A DNA stretch of 64,000 bases from Streptomyces sp. AC512_CC834. GTDB lineage: Bacteria; Actinomycetota; Actinomycetes; Streptomycetales; Streptomycetaceae. The DNA lies in contig NZ_JAGMUO010000078.1 in NCBI RefSeq assembly GCF_019049325.1, positions 1 to 64,000 of the forward strand, in the 5' to 3' direction. Shown one piece after another: positions 45,842 through 55,676 of the stretch (position 1 is the stretch's first letter; each line of letters begins with the position of its first letter). A program made the position numbers and the translations under genes. The notes below the pieces were generated by a model. That model searched no databases. It was not told the origin of the DNA and was given only the letters and a program-made list of their open reading frames with translations.

Positions 45842-47026
45842 ATGGAACGCCGCACCACCGACCCCCGCCCCGGCTGGCAGCAGACCGTCGAGGAACAGGG
45901 CCTGATCTACCCCCTGACCCGCTACCCCGACGACTCCCTGCGCCCCTACTGGGACGAGAGCGCCTACTACGTCTTCTCCCTGCCGGAGATCGAGGCACTG
46001 GAGGAGGCCGTCGAGGAGCTGCACCGCATGTGCCTGGCGGCCGCCGAGCACATCGTCACCGCCGACCGCTTCACCGACCTCGGCATCACCGACCCGCGCG
46101 TCGTCCGCGCGGTCACCGAGGCCTGGCACCGCCGCGCCGAACTCCCCTCCGTCTACGCCCGCTTCGACCTGCGCTACGACGGCACGGGCCCCGCCAAGCT
46201 CCTGGAGTACAACGCGGACACCCCGACCTCCCTCGTCGAGGCGGCGTCCCCGCAGTGGTTCTGGATGGAGGAGAGCTTCCCCGGCGCCGACCAGTGGAAC
46301 AGCCTCCACGAGCGCCTCGTCGAGGCCTGGAAGAAGCAGGCCGCCCTCCTCCCGCCCGGCAGCCCCCTGTACTTCGCGCACTCCTCGGACGACGAACTCG
46401 GCGAGGACCTCATGACGGTCGCCTACCTCAAGGAGACCGCCGAGCAGGCCGGTCTCGAGACCGACTGGATATCCATGGAGGAGATCGGCTGGGACCGCCT
46501 GTCCGGCCGCTTCGTCGACAACAGGCTCCGCTTCATCCGCAGCCTCTTCAAGCTCTACCCCTGGGAGTGGCTCACCACCGACCGCTTCGCCGGCCACGTC
46601 CTGGACACCCTCGACAACGGCGGCGGCACCGGCAGCACCCTGTGGATCGAGCCCGCCTGGAAGATGCTGCTCAGCAACAAGGCCCTGCTGGCGATCCTCT
46701 GGGAGCTCTACCCCGGCCACCCGAACCTGCTGCCGGCCTACCTGGACGGCCCGAGGGACCTGCCCACCACGACGGGCTGGGTCGCCAAGCCCCTCCTGGG
46801 CCGCGAGGGCGCGGGCGTCACGATCCACGAGCCCGGCACCGCCCCCGTCGTCCGGGACGAACCCTGCTGCTACCAGGAACTGGCCCCCCTCCCCGACTTC
46901 GACGGCAACCGGGTCGTCCTGGGCGCGTGGGTGGTGGAGAACGAGTCGGCGGGCCTGGGCATCAGGGAGTCGAGCGGCTTGGTGACGGACGAATACGCCC
47001 GCTTCCTGCCCCACGTGATCCTTTAG
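45842..47026 (+). CDS. glutathionylspermidine synthase family protein (ATP-grasp ligase)
   Basis: A 394-aa protein from ATG 45842, chosen because the upstream part of the longer frame is only a shadow of the MocR and lipoprotein genes. It resembles the synthetase half of glutathionylspermidine synthase: FDLRYDGTGPAKLLEYNADTPTSL, LEPAW-like IEPAWKMLLSNKALLAILW, WVAKPLLGREGAGV and the final VLGAWVVENESAGLGIRES. The amidase half is absent. In actinobacteria, which lack glutathione, the substrate must be another peptide or amine; a cell-surface role is possible with the lipoprotein partner. ATP-dependent peptide-bond or amide formation is inferred from the fold. Confidence 0.85.
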   Translation: MERRTTDPRPGWQQTVEEQGLIYPLTRYPDDSLRPYWDESAYYVFSLPEIEALEEAVEELHRMCLAAAEHIVTADRFTDLGITDPRVVRAVTEAWHRRAELPSVYARFDLRYDGTGPAKLLEYNADTPTSLVEAASPQWFWMEESFPGADQWNSLHERLVEAWKKQAALLPPGSPLYFAHSSDDELGEDLMTVAYLKETAEQAGLETDWISMEEIGWDRLSGRFVDNRLRFIRSLFKLYPWEWLTTDRFAGHVLDTLDNGGGTGSTLWIEPAWKMLLSNKALLAILWELYPGHPNLLPAYLDGPRDLPTTTGWVAKPLLGREGAGVTIHEPGTAPVVRDEPCCYQELAPLPDFDGNRVVLGAWVVENESAGLGIRESSGLVTDEYARFLPHVIL

Positions 47027-47030
47027 CGCC

Positions 47031-47110
47031 CTGGAGGGGGCCGCAGGCCCCCCAGGGGCGCGGGGAACGGCGCGACCAGCCACAACGAGCCCGCAGCCCG
47101 CGACGGACAA
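47031..47110. repeat. Streptomyces intergenic repeat with terminator-like hairpin
   Basis: The hairpin GGGGGCC-GCA-GGCCCCC (about 47036-47052) is followed by GGGGCGCGGGGAACGGCGCG and ACCAGCCACAACGAGCCCGC. I recognise this as one of the most abundant dispersed intergenic repeats in Streptomyces. It probably ends the transcript of the ligase gene. Confidence 0.65.
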
Positions 47111-47143
47111 GCAACCCGGCAGACGCTTTCCGGTACCCTGGCC

Positions 47144-47227
47144 CCGGGCCGTAACTGGCGCGCTGGGATGGACCAACCATCGGGGAGCGGCCCAAGAAGA
47201 ACAAGTGCCGTGCGCCTGGGCCGTCCG
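47144..47227 (+). promoter_or_regulatory. ZTP (pfl) riboswitch upstream of glyA
   Basis: Matches the pfl consensus in order: GGGCCGTAACTGGCG, a small hairpin GATGG-ACCAA-CCATC (47167-47181), GGGGAGCGGCCC closing the first helix, a ~15-base linker, then the conserved CCGTGCGCCTGGGC pseudoknot arm near 47208-47222. pfl RNAs bind ZTP/ZMP, the alarmone of 10-formyl-THF shortage, and raise expression of one-carbon genes such as glyA. A TACCCT box at 47133 may be the -10. Confidence 0.85.
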
Positions 47228-47263
47228 TACCGTGAACGCTGAACACAACGTCCGGAGACCGAC

Positions 47264-48709
47264 ATGCCCGCAGAACTCACCCCCGAGTCCGTCGCCTACC
47301 GTGCCGCGCTGCAAGCGATCCGCGCCGTCGAGCCCCGCGTGGCCGACGCCATCGGCCAGGAGGTCGCCGACCAGCGCGAGATGCTCAAGCTGATCGCCTC
47401 GGAGAACTACGCCTCCCCGGCCACGCTCCTGGCGATGGGGAACTGGTTCAGCGACAAGTACGCCGAGGGCACCATCGGCCGCCGCTTCTACGCCGGCTGC
47501 CGCAACGTCGACACCGTCGAGGCCCTCGCCGCCGAGCACGCGCGCGAACTGTTCGGCGCCCGTCACGCCTACGTCCAGCCGCACTCCGGCATCGACGCCA
47601 ACCTGGTCGCCTTCTGGGCCGTCCTCGGCGCCCGCGTCGAGGTGCCCTTCCTGGAGAAGACCGGCGTCCGCCAGGTCAACGACCTGAGCGACGCCGACTG
47701 GGCCGAGCTGCGCCAGGCCTTCGGCAACCAGCGGATGCTCGGCATGTCCCTGGACGCCGGCGGCCACCTCACCCACGGCTTCCGCCCGAACATCTCCGGC
47801 AAGATGTTCGACCAGCGTTCCTACGGCACCGACCCGGCCACCGGCCTCATCGACTACGAGGCTCTGCGCGCCTCCGCCCGCGAGTTCAAGCCGCTGATCA
47901 TCGTCGCCGGGTACTCCGCGTACCCGCGGCTGGTGAACTTCCGGATCATGCGCGAGATCGCCGACGAGGTCGGCGCGACCCTCATGGTCGACATGGCGCA
48001 CTTCGCCGGCCTCGTCGCGGGCAAGGTGCTCACCGGCGACTTCGACCCGGTCCCGCACGCCCAGATCGTGACGACCACGACCCACAAGTCGCTGCGCGGC
48101 CCGCGCGGCGGCATGGTCCTGTGCGACGACTCGCTCAAGGACCAGGTCGACCGCGGCTGCCCGATGGTCCTCGGCGGCCCGCTCCCGCACGTCATGGCCG
48201 CCAAGGCCGTCGCCCTCGCCGAGGCCAGGCAGCCGTCCTTCCAGGACTACGCGCAGCGCATCGTCGACAACGCCCGCGCGCTCGCCGAGGGCCTGACGCG
48301 CCGCGGCGCCACCCTGGTGACCGGCGGCACGGACAACCACCTGAACCTGATCGACGTGGCGTCCTCCTACGGCCTCACCGGCCGTCAGGCGGAGGCCGCC
48401 CTGCTCGACTCCGGCATCGTCACCAACCGCAACGCCATCCCGGCCGACCCCAACGGCGCCTGGTACACCTCGGGCATCCGCGTCGGCACCCCGGCGCTGA
48501 CCACGCGCGGCCTCGGCACGGCGGAGATGGACGAGGTCGCGGGCCTGATCGACCGCGTCCTGACCTCGACGGAGCCCGGCACCACCAAGTCCGGCGCCCC
48601 CTCCAAGGCCTCCCACGTCCTGGACGCCAAGATCGCCGACGAGATCTCCCACCGGGCCACGGACCTGGTCGCGGGCTTCCCCCTGTACCCGGAGATCGAC
48701 CTCGGCTGA
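47264..48709 (+). CDS. glyA: serine hydroxymethyltransferase
   Basis: A 481-aa protein, a longer actinobacterial form with an insertion near residues 115-160 relative to the ~420-aa E. coli enzyme. The PLP lysine is Lys275 in [36 protein letters not shown]-like [17 protein letters not shown], and [12 protein letters not shown] are present. It converts serine and THF to glycine and methylene-THF, the entry of one-carbon units used by FolD, PurN and PurH. A ZTP riboswitch precedes it. GGAG lies upstream of ATG 47264. Confidence 0.95.
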   Translation: MPAELTPESVAYRAALQAIRAVEPRVADAIGQEVADQREMLKLIASENYASPATLLAMGNWFSDKYAEGTIGRRFYAGCRNVDTVEALAAEHARELFGARHAYVQPHSGIDANLVAFWAVLGARVEVPFLEKTGVRQVNDLSDADWAELRQAFGNQRMLGMSLDAGGHLTHGFRPNISGKMFDQRSYGTDPATGLIDYEALRASAREFKPLIIVAGYSAYPRLVNFRIMREIADEVGATLMVDMAHFAGLVAGKVLTGDFDPVPHAQIVTTTTHKSLRGPRGGMVLCDDSLKDQVDRGCPMVLGGPLPHVMAAKAVALAEARQPSFQDYAQRIVDNARALAEGLTRRGATLVTGGTDNHLNLIDVASSYGLTGRQAEAALLDSGIVTNRNAIPADPNGAWYTSGIRVGTPALTTRGLGTAEMDEVAGLIDRVLTSTEPGTTKSGAPSKASHVLDAKIADEISHRATDLVAGFPLYPEIDLG

Positions 48710-48735
48710 CGCTCCCCACCGGCCTACAGGTCGGT

Positions 48736-50518
<1,783 letters not shown>

Positions 50519-50522
50519 GCCC

Positions 50523-50542
50523 CGGCGGCACCGGAGCCGCCG
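50523..50542 (+). terminator. hairpin after trpS
   Basis: A 7-bp stem (CGGCGGC / GCCGCCG) with a 6-base loop, 5 bases past the trpS stop, followed by a CCCG tandem. A modest terminator candidate. Confidence 0.45.
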
Positions 50543-50737
50543 CCCGCCCGCCCGCCCGCCGCCGTGCGTGCGCCCCGGCATGCCGCCGTAGCGCTGCACA
50601 TCACTCCGGTTGCGCCTGCCCACGGCCCGGTGGTGGCCGTACAGTCGATAACCGGGTGTCCGGCACAGCGGACGCACAGAGCCACACGACGTCACACGAC
50701 GCCACACGACGAGTGACACGTAACGACAGGAGACGAA

Positions 50738-51316
50738 GTGGGGACCGTAACGATCGGCGTGTCGATCGCGGTCCCGGAGCCTCACGGCAGCAAGCTCCAG
50801 GAGCTGCGCGCGGGCTTCGGCGACGCCGCGGCTCACGGCATCCCCACGCACGTCACCCTGGTGCCGCCGACCGAGGTCGACGGCACCGCGCTGCCCGCGA
50901 TCGAGGCACACCTGGCGGAGGTGGCGGCGCGCGGCCGGCCCTTCCCGATGCGGCTGTCCGGCACCGGCACCTTCCGCCCGCTGTCCCCCGTCGTCTACGT
51001 CCAGGTGGTCGAGGGCGCGGCGGCCTGCTCCTGGTTGCAGAAGCGGGTGCGCGACGCGTCCGGCCCGATGCCCCGTGAGCTGCAGTTCCCCTACCACCCG
51101 CACGTCACCGTGGCGCACGGCATCGGGGAAGCGGCGATGGACCGCGCCTACGAGGAGCTGTCCGACTACGCGGCGCAGTGGCCCTGCACCGGCTTCGCGC
51201 TGTACGAGCAGGGCCCCGATGCGGTGTGGCGCAAGCTGCGCGAGTTCCCCTTCGGCAGCGCCACGGTGCCCCCGCAGGCCGGACGCGTCGAGAGCGGCAC
51301 CCTGCCCACCCGGTAG
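50738..51316 (+). CDS. 2'-5' RNA ligase family protein
   Basis: A 192-aa protein from GTG 50738, with AGGAGACGAA upstream. It has the two HxT motifs of the 2H phosphoesterase fold: THVTLVPP near residue 38 and HPHVTVAHG near residue 130. Members cleave or form 2'-5' phosphodiester links or act on cyclic phosphates; the substrate cannot be told. The upstream 219-base gap has ACACGACG repeats near 50690-50712 but no other feature. Convergent with the DprE2-like gene. Confidence 0.88.
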   Translation: MGTVTIGVSIAVPEPHGSKLQELRAGFGDAAAHGIPTHVTLVPPTEVDGTALPAIEAHLAEVAARGRPFPMRLSGTGTFRPLSPVVYVQVVEGAAACSWLQKRVRDASGPMPRELQFPYHPHVTVAHGIGEAAMDRAYEELSDYAAQWPCTGFALYEQGPDAVWRKLREFPFGSATVPPQAGRVESGTLPTR

Positions 51317-51362
51317 CCCCCTTGGCCCCGGTAGCCCCGGTGGCCCCGGCAGCCCCCGCGCC

Positions 51363-52118
51363 TCACACCGGCAGCCGGCGGAACACCGTCCGGGGCAGGT
51401 GCCGCAGCGCCGACATCACCACCCGCAGCGTGCCCGGCACCCACACCGTCTCCGAGCGCCGCCGCAACCCCAGCTCGATGGCCGTGGCGACCGCCTCGGG
51501 CGTCGTGGCGAGCGGCGCCTCCTCGAGACCGGCGGTCATCCGCGACCGCACGAACCCGGGGCGTACGACCATGACGTGCACGCCCGTGCCGTGCAGCGCG
51601 TCGCCCAGGCCCTGCGCGAAGGCGTCCAGGCCGGCCTTGCTGGAGCCGTAGATGAAGTTGGCGCGGCGCGCCCGCTCACCGGCCACCGAGGAGAGCACCA
51701 CCAGCGAGCCGTGCCCCTGTGCCTGGAGGGAACGGGCGGCGACCAGCCCGGCCGAGACCGCGCCGGTGTAGTTGGTCTGCGCGACCCGCACGGCGTTCAG
51801 CGGCTCGCGCTCGTCGTGCGCCTGGTCGCCCAGGATGCCGAAGGCGAGCAGCACCAGGTCGATGTCGCCCTCGGCGAAGACCTTGCCGAGCGCCGCCTCG
51901 TGGGACTCGGGGTCCAGCGCGTCGAAGACGACGGTGCGCACCTCGGCGCCGAGGCCGCGCAACTGCTCGGCGGCACCGTCCAGGGCGGGGGAGGGGCGGC
52001 CGGCCAGCCACACCGTGCGGGTGCGGCGGGCCACCAGACGGCGCGCGGTGGCGAGCGCGATCTCGGACGTACCGCCGAGAACGAGAAGGGACTGGGGGAT
52101 GCCGAAGGCGTCCTTCAC
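51363..52118 (-). CDS. dprE2: decaprenylphospho-2-keto-ribose reductase (DprE2-like SDR)
   Basis: A 251-aa short-chain dehydrogenase. SLLVLGGTSEIALATARRL is the NAD(P)H site with the DprE2-type GGTSEIA. The catalytic Tyr-Lys is YGSSK with Ser in VVLSSVAG. The C-terminus ends in a basic, hydrophobic membrane-associated stretch. With DprE1 it epimerises polyprenyl-phospho-ribose to arabinose through a 2-keto intermediate. It lies 17 bases downstream of dprE1. A generic SDR is excluded mainly by its neighbour and by the GGTSEIA loop. Confidence 0.9.
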   Translation of the reverse strand: MKDAFGIPQSLLVLGGTSEIALATARRLVARRTRTVWLAGRPSPALDGAAEQLRGLGAEVRTVVFDALDPESHEAALGKVFAEGDIDLVLLAFGILGDQAHDEREPLNAVRVAQTNYTGAVSAGLVAARSLQAQGHGSLVVLSSVAGERARRANFIYGSSKAGLDAFAQGLGDALHGTGVHVMVVRPGFVRSRMTAGLEEAPLATTPEAVATAIELGLRRRSETVWVPGTLRVVMSALRHLPRTVFRRLPV

Positions 52119-52135
52119 GACAGCTCCTGAGGGGG

Positions 52136-53545
52136 TCAGAGGGCGAGGCGGCGGGCCAGGTCGGACACGAACACCCCGCGCGGGTCCAGCTCCGCGCGCA
52201 GTGCGCGGAAGTCGTCCAGGCGCGGGTACATCGCGGCGAGCAGCTCCGGCCGCAGCCGGGAGTCCTTGGCGAGGTAGACCCGGCCGCCCGCGTCGGCGAC
52301 CTCCTCGTCCAGCTCGTCAAGGAAGGTGCCCAGGCCCGGCAGGCCCGCCGGGATGTCCAGCGCGAGGGTCCAGCCGGGCACGGGGAAGGAGAGCCAGCCG
52401 GGGTCGGCTTCGCCGAACCGTTTGAGGACGGCCAGGAAGGACGGGCAGCGGCGGTCGGAGATGCGTCGCACGATCCGGCGCAGGGCCTCCTCCCGGCCGT
52501 GCCCGACGACGAACTGGTACTGCACGAAGCCGCCGCGGCCGTAGACCCGGTTCCAGTGCGGGACGCCGTCCAGCGGGTGGAAGAAGGTGGAGATCCGCTG
52601 GAGCCGGCCCCGGCCGGCCCGGGGCGCCTTGCGGTACCAGAGTTCGTTGAAGAGCCCCACCGTCGTCCGGCTGAGCAGTCCGCCCGGAAGGAAGTCGGGG
52701 GCCGCAGGGAGGCGCGAGGTGCGGAAGGCAAGCGGCTGCCGCCGCGCGCGCGAGCCGGCGGGCAGCGCGTCCAGGGGCGCGTGGTCGCCGCGGGTGAGCA
52801 CCGCGCGGCCCATCGCCGCACCGCGCGCGAGGAGGTCGATCCAGGCGACCGAGTAGCGGTAGCGGTGGTCGCCGGCCGTCAGCCGGGCCATCAGGTCGTC
52901 GAGGTCGGCGGCACGCTCGGTGTCGACCGACATCAGCGCCGTCCCGACCGGCTGGAGCCGCAGCGTCGCCGTGAGGATCACCCCGGTCAGCCCCATGCCG
53001 CCGGCGGTCGCGTCGAACAGCGGGGTGCCCGGCGTGACGGTGCGGACCGCGCCGTCGGCGGTGAGCAGCTCCAGGGACAGCACGTGCCGTGCGAAGGAGC
53101 CCGACACGTGGTGGTTCTTGCCGTGGATGTCCGCGCCGATCGCCCCGCCGACCGTCACATAGCGGGTGCCGGGCGTCACCGGCACGAACCAGCCCAGCGG
53201 CAGCAGCACCTCCATCAGCCGGTGCAGGGAGACTCCCGCGTCGCAGAGCACGGTGCCGCCGCCGACGTCGATGGCGTGGACCCGGTCCAGGGCCGTCATG
53301 TCCAGCACGGCACCCCCCGCGTTCTGCGCGGCGTCCCCGTACGCCCGCCCCAGCCCCCTCGCGATGCCGCCCCGGGCCCCGCAGTCGCGGACGGCGACGG
53401 CGGCCTCCTCGTACGTCCGCGGGCGGATCAGACGGGCCGCGGTGGGGGCGGTGCGGCCCCAGCCGGTGACGGGACCCCAGTCGGCGTCGAGATCCGGGGC
53501 GCCGTCGAGATCCGGTTCGGCGTCGGGGACGGTGTCGGCAGACAT
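52136..53545 (-). CDS. dprE1: decaprenylphosphoryl-ribose oxidase (DprE1-like FAD enzyme)
   Basis: A 469-aa protein. The FAD_binding_4 domain has ARGLGRAYGDAAQNAGG and VTVGGAIGADIHGKNHH. The C-terminal substrate domain has FVQYQFVVG, LSFPVPGWTLALDIP and YLAKDSR. The catalytic lysine corresponds to Lys427. The residue aligned with Cys387 of M. tuberculosis DprE1, the covalent benzothiazinone target, is Ala395 (GWTLALD versus GWNICVD). It oxidises the 2-OH of polyprenyl-phospho-ribose. It is divergent from the PAP2 phosphatase gene. ATG 53545 is the best start; no strong ribosome binding site is seen. Confidence 0.92.
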   Translation of the reverse strand: MSADTVPDAEPDLDGAPDLDADWGPVTGWGRTAPTAARLIRPRTYEEAAVAVRDCGARGGIARGLGRAYGDAAQNAGGAVLDMTALDRVHAIDVGGGTVLCDAGVSLHRLMEVLLPLGWFVPVTPGTRYVTVGGAIGADIHGKNHHVSGSFARHVLSLELLTADGAVRTVTPGTPLFDATAGGMGLTGVILTATLRLQPVGTALMSVDTERAADLDDLMARLTAGDHRYRYSVAWIDLLARGAAMGRAVLTRGDHAPLDALPAGSRARRQPLAFRTSRLPAAPDFLPGGLLSRTTVGLFNELWYRKAPRAGRGRLQRISTFFHPLDGVPHWNRVYGRGGFVQYQFVVGHGREEALRRIVRRISDRRCPSFLAVLKRFGEADPGWLSFPVPGWTLALDIPAGLPGLGTFLDELDEEVADAGGRVYLAKDSRLRPELLAAMYPRLDDFRALRAELDPRGVFVSDLARRLAL

Positions 53546-53678
53546 GGCGGTGACCGTATCGCCCCTATGCGAATGATTAGTTCCAAAACATTCGGGCCGT
53601 CCCTGAAACGGGTGATTAATGGTATGTCGCTGGAGAGTGCCGGACTTCCCGTGCCGCGGGCGTGAACAGTGAGTCCAC
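53546..53678. promoter_or_regulatory. divergent promoter region between dprE1 and the PAP2 gene
   Basis: 133 bases, unusually AT-rich for this genome around 53565-53625 (GATTAGTTCCAAAACATTCG, GATTAATGGTATG). It must hold promoters for both arms of the arabinose-lipid cluster. A possible leftward -35 is TTGGAA; no strong -10 pair can be fixed. Confidence 0.4.
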
Positions 53679-54188
53679 ATGGACGACCTCGACGACATGG
53701 ACCACCGGATCGTCACCGCGCTCAGGGCCTGCGGCACGGACCCGCGCGTCGCCGGTGCCGCGCGTGCCCTGTCCTGGGCCGGGGAGCACGGGGCGCTGTG
53801 GCTCGCGGCGGGCCTCGCCTCGGCCGCCGTGGACGCCCCCCGGCGCACGGCCTGGCTGCGCGGCACCGCGCTCACCGCGGGCGCCCACGTCGTCAGCATG
53901 GGCGTCAAGCGCGTCGTGCGCCGTCCCCGCCCCGCGCACGTCGAACCCCTGGTGCGCACCGCGGGCCGGCACTCCTTCCCCAGCTCCCACGCCACCTCGG
54001 CCGCCGCGGCCGCCGTCGTCTTCGGCGCGCTCGGGGTACGTGCCGCCTGGCCGCTCGCCGCCGCCGTGTGCGCCTCCCGGCTGGTCGTCGGCGTCCACTA
54101 CCCCTCCGACGTCGCGGCGGGCGCCGCCCTGGGCGCGCTCACGGCCCGGCTCGGCGCCGACTGGATGCGCGGAGGCACCCGTGACTGA
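53679..54188 (+). CDS. PAP2-family membrane phosphatase (candidate polyprenyl-phosphoribosyl-phosphate phosphatase)
   Basis: A 169-aa protein with all three PAP2 motifs: KRVVRRPRP (KX6RP), FPSSHATS (PSGH type) and SRLVVGVHYPSD (SRX5HX3D). Four or five membrane helices surround them. In mycobacteria the corresponding protein (Rv3807c) is encoded beside the phosphoribosyltransferase and is thought to remove the 5-phosphate from decaprenyl-phosphoryl-5-phosphoribose. The same pairing here (8-base overlap with the UbiA-type gene) supports that role. Confidence 0.85.
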   Translation: MDDLDDMDHRIVTALRACGTDPRVAGAARALSWAGEHGALWLAAGLASAAVDAPRRTAWLRGTALTAGAHVVSMGVKRVVRRPRPAHVEPLVRTAGRHSFPSSHATSAAAAAVVFGALGVRAAWPLAAAVCASRLVVGVHYPSDVAAGAALGALTARLGADWMRGGTRD

Positions 54189-55176
54189 CACCGCCGTGAC
54201 CGACACGGCCGTCACCGACACCGCCGTGACTGAGACTGCCGTCCAGCGCCAACGCGCCCCGGAGCAGCGGCAGGAGACCACGCCACCGCGCGGGGCGGGC
54301 ATCCCGGCCGGGCTGCTCCGTACCGCACGCCCCCGCCAGTGGGTCAAGAACGTCCTGGTCGTCGCCGCCCCGGCCGCCGCGGGCGAGCTGTTCTCCACCC
54401 ACGCCCTCGGCCGGCTCGCCCTGGTCTTCGTCCTGTTCACCGCCTGCGCCGCCGCCGTCTACCTCGTCAACGACGCCCGCGACGCCGAGGCGGACCGCGC
54501 CCACCCCGTCAAACGCCACCGCCCGGTCGCCGCCGGACAGGTCCCGGTGCCGCTCGCCTACGCCGTCGGAGGCGCCCTGGGCGTCCTCGCGCCCACCCTC
54601 GCCGCCTGGCTGTGCCCGCCGCCCGTCGCGGCCCTGCTGACCGCCTACCTCGCCATGCAGGTGGCGTACTGCGTCAGCCTCAAGCACGTCCTGGTGGTCG
54701 ACCTCGCCGTCGTCACCACCGGCTTCCTGATGCGGGCGATGATCGGCGGACTCGCGCTCGGCATCCCCCTGTCGCGCTGGTTCCTCATCACGACCGGCTT
54801 CGGCGCCCTGTTCATGGTCGCCGCCAAGCGGTACTCCGAAGCCGTGCAGCTCGCGGAGAAGGCGGGCGCCACGCGCGCGTTGCTCACCGAGTACACCACC
54901 GGCTACCTCCGCTTCGTCTGGCAGCTCGCCGCCGGTGTCGCCGTCCTCGGCTACTGCCTGTGGGCCATGGAGGAGGGCGGCGTCCCGCACACCAGCGTGC
55001 TGCCCTGGCGCCAGCTTTCCATGGTCGCCTTCGTCCTCGCCGTCCTGCGCTACGCCGTCTTCGCCGACCGCGGCACCGCCGGCGAACCCGAGGACGTCGT
55101 CCTGCGCGACCGCCCGCTCGCGCTCATCGGCGTCGCCTGGGCGGCGATGTACGGCCTGGCGGTGGCCAATTGGTAG
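54181..55176 (+). CDS. UbiA-family polyprenyl-phosphate phosphoribosyltransferase (DPPR synthase-like)
   Basis: A 331-aa protein from GTG 54181, with GGAGG 5 bases upstream. The N-terminus has four VTDTA-type repeats followed by a disordered part. LLRTARPRQWVKNVLVVAAP begins the catalytic domain. The Asp-rich motif NDARDAEADRAHPVKRHRP matches the mycobacterial Rv3806c type (NDxxDxxxDRxHPxKxxRP). About eight or nine membrane helices. It would transfer 5-phosphoribose from PRPP to a polyprenyl phosphate, the first step towards a polyprenyl-phospho-arabinose donor. It overlaps PAP2 upstream and GtrA downstream. Confidence 0.9.
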   Translation: MTDTAVTDTAVTDTAVTETAVQRQRAPEQRQETTPPRGAGIPAGLLRTARPRQWVKNVLVVAAPAAAGELFSTHALGRLALVFVLFTACAAAVYLVNDARDAEADRAHPVKRHRPVAAGQVPVPLAYAVGGALGVLAPTLAAWLCPPPVAALLTAYLAMQVAYCVSLKHVLVVDLAVVTTGFLMRAMIGGLALGIPLSRWFLITTGFGALFMVAAKRYSEAVQLAEKAGATRALLTEYTTGYLRFVWQLAAGVAVLGYCLWAMEEGGVPHTSVLPWRQLSMVAFVLAVLRYAVFADRGTAGEPEDVVLRDRPLALIGVAWAAMYGLAVANW

Positions 55177-55676
55177 CCGACCGGCGCGAACTGCTGGGCT
55201 TCGCCTCCGTCGGCCTGCTCGCCTACGCCGTCGACCTCGGCCTCTTCACCTGCCTGCGCGGCCCGGCCGGCCTGGGCCCGCTCACCGCCAAGACACTCTC
55301 CTTCGTCGCCGGCTGCTCGGTCGCGTACGCGGGCAACGCCCTGGGCACTTACCGGCACACCCGCCCGCGCGGCCTGCGCCCCTGCGCCGTGTTCTTCGCC
55401 GTGAACGCCGCCGGAGCCGCCGTACAGCTCCTCTGCCTCACCGTCAGCCACTACGGCCTCGGCCTCACCTCGCAGCGCGCCGACACCGTCTCCGGCGCGG
55501 GGATCGGCATGGTCCTGGGCACGATCCTGCGTTTCTGGGGCACAAGAACACTGGTCTTCCGGCCCGTCACCGGAGTCGTCACCGGAGTCGGCGGCGGATC
55601 CGGCGGCGGATCCGGTGGCCGGCCGAGATCATGGAACAGGACGAGCGGGGGCAGGGTCGGATCATGGACTGGCTGA
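55170..55676 (+). CDS. GtrA family membrane protein (Rv3789-like)
   Basis: About 168 aa. The start is set at TTG 55170 because the frame is closed above it and it overlaps the UbiA stop by 7 bases; the ribosome binding site (GGTGG) is weak. Four hydrophobic helices: LLGFASVGLLAYAVDLGLF, LTAKTLSFVAGCSVAYAGN, AVFFAVNAAGAAVQLLCL, GAGIGMVLGTILRFWG. The C-terminus is a Gly/Ser-rich tail from the overlapping start of the YihY gene. GtrA proteins flip or anchor polyprenyl-linked sugars; Rv3789 is placed in the same arabinose pathway in mycobacteria. Confidence 0.85.
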   Translation: MVADRRELLGFASVGLLAYAVDLGLFTCLRGPAGLGPLTAKTLSFVAGCSVAYAGNALGTYRHTRPRGLRPCAVFFAVNAAGAAVQLLCLTVSHYGLGLTSQRADTVSGAGIGMVLGTILRFWGTRTLVFRPVTGVVTGVGGGSGGGSGGRPRSWNRTSGGRVGSWTG

